Source of the DNA: Synechococcus sp. WH 8109
Lineage (GTDB): Bacteria > Cyanobacteriota > Cyanobacteriia > PCC-6307 > Cyanobiaceae
Assembly (NCBI RefSeq): GCF_000161795.2
Contig: NZ_CP006882.1
Coordinates: forward strand, 992,001-1,056,000
DNA: 64,000 nt
Direction: 5' to 3'
Made by a program: the position numbers and the translations under genes. Position 1 is the first letter of the stretch; the number at the start of each line of letters is the position of its first letter. The notes beneath the pieces are model-generated. The model searched no databases. It was not told the DNA's origin and saw nothing but the letters and a program-made list of their open reading frames with translations. Shown here in pieces: positions 9,587 through 16,005 of this stretch.

Positions 9587-10181
9587 GACGCTGGGTCCAG
9601 CCCTCAATCCATCGCTCATCGGAGCGGGTGAAACAACGGGGCGACCAACCCCCCACGATCACGGCCCCCTCGTTCCCCATCGGGCAAACAACGATGGCGG
9701 GGAGTGAAGGCAGCATCGCGTCGAATTCCGCTCGGCCAGGAAAGAGCGTTGTGTTGACCAAGGAGATGGTTTGCTCACGCTCCATGGCCCGTTGGGTGAT
9801 CGCTCCTGGCTGGAAAACCTCCTGACTGATCAGGCCCCGACGCAGTACGACTTGATGGCGCCAGAGCACGAGCACGGATGCCGCTGGCGTCGCTGTCAAC
9901 AGCATGTGGCTGCCCCAGGCCAACTCCTGTTGTTGGTTTTCGCTGAACTGATCCGCCATCAAAAGTCCCTGTTCTCCCTTCAACGGAACTTTCTCTGCTG
10001 ACTTTGGGTTCGCCCGTGTCCACAGCACCGCCACCAGCATCAGGCCCACCGCTGCCATCCCGGCAAGAACTTCTGCCCGTTGAAATTCCGGTGTGACTGT
10101 CTGCGCTACCTCTGCATTGGTCACAGTCAGACCCAGCAACAAGAGCGCACAGATCAGAACGGCTCGGGCGGGACCTGGCAT
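9531..10181 (-). CDS. cofactor assembly of complex C subunit B (CCB2/CCB4-like)
   Basis: 216-residue membrane protein similar to the CCB2/CCB4 family, which helps attach heme ci to cytochrome b6 of the b6f complex. Two hydrophobic segments lie near the N-terminus (AVLICALLLLGLTVTNA; VLAGMAAVGLMLVAVLW), followed by a soluble domain with family features (GWSPRCFTRSDERWIEGW). ATG at 10181 was chosen; a TTG directly upstream is possible. It is divergent from the TerB-like gene. The 56-bp 3' overlap with the LptC-like gene is unusually long but both frames look real. Confidence 0.75.
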   Translation of the reverse strand: MPGPARAVLICALLLLGLTVTNAEVAQTVTPEFQRAEVLAGMAAVGLMLVAVLWTRANPKSAEKVPLKGEQGLLMADQFSENQQQELAWGSHMLLTATPAASVLVLWRHQVVLRRGLISQEVFQPGAITQRAMEREQTISLVNTTLFPGRAEFDAMLPSLPAIVVCPMGNEGAVIVGGWSPRCFTRSDERWIEGWTQRLRTTLGAGDASPVPPDSA

Positions 10182-10228
10182 CAACAGATGGTGCTGTCAG
10201 AACGCAATCATCCTGCTCAAATACGAAC

Positions 10229-10651
10229 ATGTCCGGCTCTGCCATGACGACTCCCGAGGCTTTTGCCGCTATTGCCCTTGCCGCTGTTGCCTGTGATGGA
10301 AGGCTGGGGCGGGATGAGGCCCATGCCCTGCGCCTTCAGCTGGAGAACCGATCGCTTTACTGCGACAGCTCTGAAGCGGCCATGGGTGAATTGTTTGACC
10401 GCTTGCTGTTGCTGTTACGGGAGCAGGGCGTCCAGGGCTTGATCACGTCCGCCTTGCCTCAGCTCAATCGATCCCAGCAGCAGTCCGCCCTGGCTGTGGC
10501 AGCGCATCTCGCGCATGCCGACCGCAAGATCACAGCGGAGGAGACCGATCTCCTGGACCAGCTCACCCGTCAGATGACACTGCCCGACAACGAAGCCCGC
10601 ATGATTGTTGAGGCAATTGCAGCCTTGAACCGCGACATGCTGGACAGCTAA
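10229..10651 (+). CDS. TerB-like (tellurite resistance B family) protein
   Basis: 140-residue all-helical protein. The arrangement AFAAIALAAVACDGRLGRDE near the start and AVAAHLAHADRKITAEETDLL near residue 95 is the repeated metal-binding-like acidic pattern of the TerB/DjlA N-terminal fold (D-G-x-x-x-x-E and D-x-x-x-x-x-E-E). Its role in cyanobacteria is unknown; the name does not imply tellurite resistance. It lies 33 bp before the Psb32-like gene in the same direction. Confidence 0.75.
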   Translation: MSGSAMTTPEAFAAIALAAVACDGRLGRDEAHALRLQLENRSLYCDSSEAAMGELFDRLLLLLREQGVQGLITSALPQLNRSQQQSALAVAAHLAHADRKITAEETDLLDQLTRQMTLPDNEARMIVEAIAALNRDMLDS

Positions 10652-10684
10652 CGGCAGACTGAGTCAGTCGTAACGCCTGAAGAG

Positions 10685-11356
10685 ATGCCTCGTTCCGCCC
10701 GACGCCTATTGGCCAGCCTCCTTAGTTTCGGGGTCTGTTTTCTTCTATGGGCCCCTGCCAGTCTGGCGATCTCACCTGCTGCACTGGGTGGAAGCCTGCC
10801 GGATGCGTTGGTTATCGACGATGCCGATGTGTTCAGCCGCGCCAGCCGTGGTGAATTGGAAGCGAAATTGCGCAGCTTTGAAGATCAACGGGTCGATGCC
10901 CGTTTAATCACGCTGCGGCGTTTGGATTACGGCATCACCTTGAACAGCTTCGGTGAGGAACTCCTTGAAACATGGAGCTCACCCAGCGGCAATCCCTTGC
11001 TACTGATGTTGATCGAAGCCTCCAACAAGCGTTCCGCTGTGGTGGCTAATCAGGAGCTTGAGGCACAGCTTCCTCCCAGCCTGCTGAAGAGCACCGCCCG
11101 TACAACGATGACTGTGCCCTTGCGGGAGGGCGATCGTTATCGCCAGGCATCCGTTGATGGTCTCACCCGACTTTCAACCGTTCTCTCGGGTGGCGAGGAT
11201 CCCGGCCCTCCGAAGGAGATCGAACGGGTCACCCTGCCCACCAACATTCCCACTAAGGCCGAAACCGCTGAAAGCGATGCCACTAAGTGGGTGATCATCC
11301 TGTTGGTTCTTGGAACCATCATTCCGATGGCCACCTGGTGGGTTTTCTCGCGTTGA
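10685..11356 (+). CDS. psb32: TPM-domain thylakoid protein, Psb32-like
   Basis: 223 residues: N-terminal signal peptide (hydrophobic SLLSFGVCFLLWAPASLA), a TPM domain (DALVIDDADVFSRASRGELEAKL, then VDARLITLRRLDYG) and one C-terminal membrane segment (WVIILLVLGTIIPMATWWVF). This architecture matches Psb32 and plant TLP18.3, lumenal proteins that help photosystem II repair. The stop codon TGA overlaps an ATG (TGATG at 11354-11358) that begins a chain of mini-ORFs running into pcxA (see the repeat at 11356-11402). Confidence 0.82.
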   Translation: MPRSARRLLASLLSFGVCFLLWAPASLAISPAALGGSLPDALVIDDADVFSRASRGELEAKLRSFEDQRVDARLITLRRLDYGITLNSFGEELLETWSSPSGNPLLLMLIEASNKRSAVVANQELEAQLPPSLLKSTARTTMTVPLREGDRYRQASVDGLTRLSTVLSGGEDPGPPKEIERVTLPTNIPTKAETAESDATKWVIILLVLGTIIPMATWWVFSR

Positions 11357-11402
11357 TGGTCCGACTGCGATGAGCCGACTGCGATGAGCCGACTGCGATG
11401 AG
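11356..11402 (+). repeat. three tandem 14-bp units forming a chain of mini-ORFs before pcxA
   Basis: The unit CCGACTGCGATGAG occurs three times exactly at 11361-11374, 11375-11388 and 11389-11402. With the TGATG at the end of psb32 it makes three five-codon reading frames: MVRLR (11356-11373), MSRLR (11370-11387) and MSRLR (11384-11401). Each stops with a TGA that overlaps the next ATG, and the last overlaps the pcxA start at 11398. Since 14 is not a multiple of three, each repeat shifts the frame. This could couple translation of psb32 to pcxA, or simply be slippage that happens to leave the coupling intact. Confidence 0.85.
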
Positions 11403-12546
11403 CCGCCGTAAGTGGATCAACCTGTTCAGCAACAGCCAAGCGATCGAGCTCTCCAGTGATCTTGAGCGTGGTTATGAGGCGGCTCTGCTCATCCAAAGCC
11501 TGGAGTTGGAGTACTACGGCGACCGGCAGATCCGGCCGGAGCTCAAGCTCTCCGTTCCGCGCTCTGTTCAGTCCACGATTCTTCGCCGCTTTAAAACCGC
11601 GCTGGCCATCTGCCGCAATTCAAAAGCGACTCTCTCGAAACAACGGGGCCAACTGGATTCCCAGGAGTTGCGTCAACTTCAACTGATTGAATCTGTAGTG
11701 AGCCGCTATGGATCGCATCGATCAAGCACTTCGCCGTCGATTAGCCGCTCACCGGATGCCCTCCCCCGTTCGCTTCTGGGTGTCTTCGACAGCATTCGCC
11801 TCCAGTTAGATCCCTCGACGGAAGACAGCGTCGTGGCGGGGTATCGACGCCGGCGGGACAGCACGCTGATTTCACTGAGGGTTCTGCTTCTTCTCGTTTT
11901 GGTTCCCTTGCTTGTTCAGCAGATTGCTGGCACCTATCTGATCTCGCCTGCGGTAAATAAGTTTTCACCCGAACTGCCTTTCCTGAGCTACCCGAAGCCT
12001 CAGCTGGAAGAGAAGGCGGCTGAAAAACTTCGGCTCTACAAGCAAGAACTTGAATTCGATGCCTTCCTCAAGGGCGTGCAGCCCCTTGAGGAGGGCGCTC
12101 TGCGCGACAAGCTCACCGAAAAAGCGGCTGAACTCAAGCACGATGCCGATGAGGAAAGTCTCAAGGCGATCAAGAATGTTTTTTCGGATTTGGCAGGTCT
12201 GATCGCCTTCGCCGTGGTGTGTTTTATGAGCCGCGATGAACTGCGTGTTCTGCGTGGGTTTATTGATGAGGCTGTTTACGGGTTGAGTGATTCGGCCAAG
12301 GCCTTCGCCATCATCCTGTTTACCGACATCTTCGTGGGTTACCACAGCCCAGAAGGTTGGCAGGTCTTGCTGGAAGGGATTGCCGGGCATTTCGGCCTTC
12401 CCTCCAGCCAAAGTTTCGTCAACCTCTTCATCGCGACGTTCCCAGTGGTGTTGGCGACGATTTTCAAGTATTGGATTTTCAGATATCTCAACCGTGTGTC
12501 TCCGTCTTCCGTTGCGACGCTGAAGGGAATGAATGGCAGTGGTTGA
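11398..12546 (+). CDS. pcxA: proton extrusion protein PcxA (CemA/CotA family)
   Basis: 382-residue inner-membrane protein of the PcxA/CemA family, which supports light-dependent proton extrusion and inorganic carbon uptake. The soluble N-terminal ~160 residues are followed by a membrane segment (LISLRVLLLLVLVPLLVQQIA) and, after a charged linker, by three further hydrophobic stretches (LAGLIAFAVVCFM, AFAIILFTDIFVGYHSPEGW, FIATFPVVLATIFKYWIF). The FVGYHSPEGWQ motif is typical of CemA-type proteins. Translation starts at the third ATG of the 14-bp repeat. The 3' end overlaps cobU by 14 bp. Confidence 0.93.
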   Translation: MSRRKWINLFSNSQAIELSSDLERGYEAALLIQSLELEYYGDRQIRPELKLSVPRSVQSTILRRFKTALAICRNSKATLSKQRGQLDSQELRQLQLIESVVSRYGSHRSSTSPSISRSPDALPRSLLGVFDSIRLQLDPSTEDSVVAGYRRRRDSTLISLRVLLLLVLVPLLVQQIAGTYLISPAVNKFSPELPFLSYPKPQLEEKAAEKLRLYKQELEFDAFLKGVQPLEEGALRDKLTEKAAELKHDADEESLKAIKNVFSDLAGLIAFAVVCFMSRDELRVLRGFIDEAVYGLSDSAKAFAIILFTDIFVGYHSPEGWQVLLEGIAGHFGLPSSQSFVNLFIATFPVVLATIFKYWIFRYLNRVSPSSVATLKGMNGSG

Positions 12547-13117
12547 CCCCTCCTCCACAGTGGAGCCCCCCGTTGCCGGCCAGACCAGCCGGCTGATCCT
12601 GGTGAGTGGGCCAAGCCGCAGTGGCAAGAGCCGTTGGGCTGAGCACCTGTTAAGACACCACCCTGTTGTGACCTACATCGCCACGGCGGCCGCCCGACCG
12701 GATGACCGTGAGTGGCAAAAGCGCCTGGAGGCCCACCGGCAGCGTCGGCCCGACCATTGGAGCGTTTCCGAATGTGGAGCAGAGCTGGTGAGCGTGATCA
12801 ACGGCCTTGCTCCCGGGCAATCTGTTCTGATTGATGCACTCGGTGGTTTTGTTGCCCAGCACCTGGAACTCACTGCATCTGAGTGGGATCACCTCTGTGA
12901 ACAGCTGATCGCCTCGATCAGGGCATCGCACTGCACGTTTGTTCTGGTGATCGAAGAAACAGGCTGGGGCGTTGTTCCCCCTACACGCATTGGAGGCTTG
13001 TTCCGTGATCGTCTCGGAACCCTCGCGCAAGCACTTGACCCCGTTGCTGACGCTGCCTGGCTCGTTCTCCAGGGTCGCGCTCTGGATCTCCATTCCCTTG
13101 GCCAGGTGGTGCCATGA
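12533..13117 (+). CDS. cobU: adenosylcobinamide kinase / cobinamide-phosphate guanylyltransferase
   Basis: 194-residue bifunctional enzyme of the cobalamin nucleotide-loop pathway: it phosphorylates adenosylcobinamide and then transfers GMP. The P-loop is at LVSGPSRSGKSRWAE near residue 25. Family motifs TYIATAAARPDDREWQKRLEAH and VLVIEETGWGVVPPTRIGGLFRD are clear. The start overlaps the end of pcxA, and the stop overlaps the start of trmL (ATGA), so the three genes are probably co-transcribed. Confidence 0.95.
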   Translation: MAVVDPSSTVEPPVAGQTSRLILVSGPSRSGKSRWAEHLLRHHPVVTYIATAAARPDDREWQKRLEAHRQRRPDHWSVSECGAELVSVINGLAPGQSVLIDALGGFVAQHLELTASEWDHLCEQLIASIRASHCTFVLVIEETGWGVVPPTRIGGLFRDRLGTLAQALDPVADAAWLVLQGRALDLHSLGQVVP

Positions 13118-13605
13118 CTGAAATTGCCCCCCTGCGTATTGCTCTGTTCGAGCCTCAGATCCCTCCGAACACCGGCAACATCGCCCGCACCTCGGCGGCT
13201 TTCAGGGTGCCGTTGACCCTGATTGAACCCCTCGGCTTCAAGGTGGATGATCGAAGCGTTCGTCGTGCAGGTCTTGATTACTGGCCCCACGTTCAGCTTT
13301 CAATCACTTCCAACTTTGCCGAGTTCCAAGCTGAGCTTCGTCCTGAGCAGAGGTTGATCGGCTGCAGTCGTCGTGGTGGGTCATCGCTCTCCTCGTTCAC
13401 GTTTCAACGGGGAGATGTTCTGCTGTTTGGTCGTGAAGACACCGGTCTACCGGAACCGGTGCGCGAAGCCTGCGACAGCATCCTCACGATCCCCATGCCT
13501 GGAGCTGCTGATGACGCAGGCCAAGGAGGTGTTCGCAGCCTCAACCTTTCCGTAGCCTGCGCCCTGGTGACTTACGTGGCTGGACAAAAGTTGCGGTTGT
13601 GGTGA
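13114..13605 (+). CDS. trmL: tRNA (cytidine/uridine-34-2'-O)-methyltransferase, TrmL/YibK type
   Basis: 163-residue SpoU-class (SPOUT) methyltransferase expected to methylate the wobble ribose of certain tRNA-Leu species. Motif 1 is EPQIPPNTGNIARTSAAF, motif 2 LLFGREDTGLPEPVRE and motif 3 IPMPGAADDAGQGGVRSLN; these form the trefoil-knot SAM site. Length matches the short YibK form. The start overlaps the cobU stop by four bases (ATGA). Confidence 0.93.
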   Translation: MTEIAPLRIALFEPQIPPNTGNIARTSAAFRVPLTLIEPLGFKVDDRSVRRAGLDYWPHVQLSITSNFAEFQAELRPEQRLIGCSRRGGSSLSSFTFQRGDVLLFGREDTGLPEPVREACDSILTIPMPGAADDAGQGGVRSLNLSVACALVTYVAGQKLRLW

Positions 13606-13638
13606 TCCGACCACTGCTCCAAACCCCCTTGCGCGCGG

Positions 13639-14727
13639 ATGTTCGGCTCGTTACCTTCAACGCGTCTCAGTGGTTTCATGCGCGCAACGCTTGCTCTCGC
13701 AGCTGCTGTAACCCCTGTTTTGTCTTTGGGTCTGTGGAGTGGCCTTCCCGGGATCGCCGATAACGCCACTTTTGATCTTGCAGAGCTGCCCCCTCTGCCA
13801 GCTCTATCTACGAACAATTCCGTTGCTGTTGTCAGCAAAGTCGAAACCAGCAATCAAGTCTGGTTCAAAGTTGTTCGTGCCACGTCCTTGCGGCGGTTCG
13901 CTGAGCTATTAAACCTCGATCGTGAGGTGCTGGCCTCGTTAAACAACGTTCCAAGCTCCCACGTTTTTGATAATGAAAGTTGGCTTTCCTTGCCGGACTC
14001 TGCACGGGTTGTTGCCGTGACGTTGTCGTCACTCAACGAGTCCAGTGAACGTCAGACGCTTCCGTTAGTTGCCCCACCTCCGGTAAGCGCCACGGCCAAA
14101 ATCAAGTCAGGCGACTCTCTAGCATCGTTCCTTAAACGCCATGGCGTTACGCAAAAGCAGCTGTTGAGTTGGAATCCAGGCCTTCAGCTAAGTGCTTTAA
14201 CGATCGGCCAGGAACTGCAGATCGCTCAAGCCTCTTCAGGTCAGTCAATCCTGTCTGTTCGCCCCCTCATCAGTGGAGGCGCTGCATGGCCTGATCGCCC
14301 TCTGTTGTCTTCAGCCGACCAGCCCGACAGCCTGAAGCCGCCGATTGTTGGTTACCAGTGGCCCACCAAGGGGGTTTTCACGTCCGGTTATGGGTGGCGC
14401 TGGGGACGCATGCACAAAGGCATTGATATCGCCAACAACACTGGAACGCCCGTTTTTGCTGCACGTGATGGAATCGTTTCTTTTTCCGGCTGGAGAGGCG
14501 CTTACGGCTATCTGGTTGAAATCGCCCACAGTGATGGCGAATTAACGCGTTATGCCCACAACAGCCGTCTTTTGGTCAAAAAAGGACAGATTGTTCCCCG
14601 TGGCTCTCGCATCTCACTGATGGGAAGCACCGGAAGAAGCACCGGCCCTCACCTTCACTTTGAAATCCGTCGGGCCGGTGGCGCTGCCCTCAATCCCTTG
14701 GTCAAACTTCCGGCACGTAAGGCCTAA
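13639..14727 (+). CDS. M23 peptidase with LysM domain
   Basis: 362-residue secreted or periplasmic peptidase of the LytM/M23 family. An N-terminal signal-like hydrophobic stretch (ATLALAAAVTPVLSLGLW) is followed by a LysM-type segment (KSGDSLASFLKRHGVTQKQLLSWNPGL) and a C-terminal M23 domain. The zinc-site motifs are visible: HKGIDIANNTGTPVFAA (HxxxD) and HLHFEIR (HxH). These enzymes cleave peptidoglycan cross-links or regulate amidases. An alternative start at 13678 (MRATLALAAAV) would give a more compact signal peptide. A tRNA-Met gene lies downstream on the other strand. Confidence 0.9.
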   Translation: MFGSLPSTRLSGFMRATLALAAAVTPVLSLGLWSGLPGIADNATFDLAELPPLPALSTNNSVAVVSKVETSNQVWFKVVRATSLRRFAELLNLDREVLASLNNVPSSHVFDNESWLSLPDSARVVAVTLSSLNESSERQTLPLVAPPPVSATAKIKSGDSLASFLKRHGVTQKQLLSWNPGLQLSALTIGQELQIAQASSGQSILSVRPLISGGAAWPDRPLLSSADQPDSLKPPIVGYQWPTKGVFTSGYGWRWGRMHKGIDIANNTGTPVFAARDGIVSFSGWRGAYGYLVEIAHSDGELTRYAHNSRLLVKKGQIVPRGSRISLMGSTGRSTGPHLHFEIRRAGGAALNPLVKLPARKA

Positions 14728-14789
14728 ATCAGGCTTGCTCAACTCAACAAAAGTTCGAACAAGCTGCTCACCAGCATGAAGCAATGAAT

Positions 14790-14862
14790 GTCAGAGGGGA
14801 GACTTGAACTCCCGACCTCAGGGTTATGAATCCTGTGCTCTAACCAGCTGAGCTACTCTGAC
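14790..14862 (-). tRNA. tRNA-Met (CAU), elongator type
   Basis: 73 nt on the minus strand. The acceptor stem GTCAGAG pairs with CTCTGAC, the D-arm is GCTC...GAGC, the anticodon loop TTCATAA has anticodon CAT, and the T-arm is GGGAG TTCAAGT CTCCC. The 3' CCA is not encoded. The acceptor does not start with C1 unpaired as in initiators, so an elongator tRNA-Met is favoured; a CAU isoleucine tRNA is a less likely alternative. The anticodon stem has one A-C mismatch next to the loop. Confidence 0.95.
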
Positions 14863-14908
14863 GCAGGCCCTTCAGGCCAGTACCCATCATACATCTCAGG
14901 GTTAAGCC

Positions 14909-15217
14909 TCAGCGCATGTCGATGGCATTGAGGCGATCGCGGAAGGATTTCGGCTGGTCGTCCTTGATAAGTGGAAGCGCCGTATCAACAACCGCTGTTG
15001 GTGCTGGTACTGGTGCCGGCTCGATGCTCCGCGTTGCCGTTGAACGTCGGGTTGCGCCGCGATTCCCACCCAGACTCTTCAGCTGGCCAGTGCGCTGGTC
15101 TCGATCTAGGGGTTTCTTGCGCAGATCTCCCTTCAGCTGGTTCAGTAGACGGAAATGTCCGGTGGAACTGAACTTGCGCAGGAGCGCAGGATCCCAGCTC
15201 GTGAGTTGGTCAGTCAT
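14909..15217 (-). CDS. hypothetical basic protein
   Basis: About 102 residues, starting MTDQLTSWDPALLRKFSSTG. It is rich in Arg and Lys in the middle (LKGDLRKKPLDRDQRTGQLK) with a proline/alanine linker (EPAPVPAPTAVVDTALP), and ends FRDRLNAIDMR. There is no membrane segment or known motif. The sequence looks coding by composition and uses the region between the tRNA and the peroxiredoxin gene fully. Function unknown; it may be a lineage-specific cyanobacterial protein. Confidence 0.65.
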   Translation of the reverse strand: MTDQLTSWDPALLRKFSSTGHFRLLNQLKGDLRKKPLDRDQRTGQLKSLGGNRGATRRSTATRSIEPAPVPAPTAVVDTALPLIKDDQPKSFRDRLNAIDMR

Positions 15218-15338
15218 CACCTGAGTTTATGGCGACGGATGGCTAGGCTCGTGATAGGTTCAAACCTGATACTGGAAGTCGAATCGACTACGTGTTAAGT
15301 CGTTTGCGGCCTTCAGCTCACTCATTCACCTCCCGAAC

Positions 15339-15941
15339 ATGACCGACACCGGTTGCTTGCGTGTGGGCCAGCAGGCCCCTGATTTCACAGCCACCGCTGT
15401 GGTGGACCAGGAGTTCAAGGAAGTCACCCTGTCCCAGTACCGGGGCAAGTACGTGGTGCTGTTCTTCTATCCGCTGGATTTCACCTTCGTTTGTCCCACT
15501 GAGATCACGGCCTTCAGCGACCGCTACGCCGATTTCTCCAGCAAGAACACCGAGGTACTCGGCGTTTCCGTGGACAGCCAGTTCAGCCACCTGGCCTGGA
15601 TCCAGACCCCTCGCAATCAGGGTGGCCTGGGCGATATCAACTATCCCCTCGTTGCCGATCTGAAGAAGGAAATCTCCACGGCCTACAACGTTCTCGACGA
15701 GGCTGAGGGTGTTGCCCTTCGTGGTCTGTTCATCATCGACCCTGACGGTGTGATCATGCACGCCACCATCAACAATCTGCCTGTTGGACGGAACGTTGAT
15801 GAAACCCTGCGCGTTCTGCAGGCCTTCCAGTACGTGCAGTCCAACCCCGACGAGGTTTGCCCTGCTAACTGGACTCCTGGCGAAAAGACCATGAAGCCTG
15901 ACCCTAAGGGTTCCAAGGAGTACTTCTCCTCTATCGGCTGA
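15339..15941 (+). CDS. 2-Cys peroxiredoxin
   Basis: 200-residue typical 2-Cys thioredoxin peroxidase that reduces peroxides with thioredoxin as donor. The peroxidatic cysteine is in [12 protein letters not shown] (near residue 53) and the resolving cysteine in DEVCPANW near residue 174. The C-terminal YFSSIG resembles the YF motif of overoxidation-sensitive enzymes, although no GGLG motif in standard form is seen (GGLGDINYP is present near residue 95). A Rho-independent terminator follows 34 bp after the stop. Confidence 0.95.
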   Translation: MTDTGCLRVGQQAPDFTATAVVDQEFKEVTLSQYRGKYVVLFFYPLDFTFVCPTEITAFSDRYADFSSKNTEVLGVSVDSQFSHLAWIQTPRNQGGLGDINYPLVADLKKEISTAYNVLDEAEGVALRGLFIIDPDGVIMHATINNLPVGRNVDETLRVLQAFQYVQSNPDEVCPANWTPGEKTMKPDPKGSKEYFSSIG

Positions 15942-15974
15942 TCGTTCGATCAATCCGATCAGTCATTTCGTTTT

Positions 15975-16005
15975 GCCCTGCCCGTCAAACGGGTGGGGCT
16001 TTTTT
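15975..16005 (+). terminator. Rho-independent terminator of the peroxiredoxin gene
   Basis: A GC-rich stem (GCCCTGCCCGT / ACGGGTGGGGC, short CAA-type loop) is followed by a run of T. The left side lies just after the peroxiredoxin gene, and the right side lies inside the last codons of the convergent UPF0182 gene, so the terminator is partly coding on the other strand. Confidence 0.85.
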
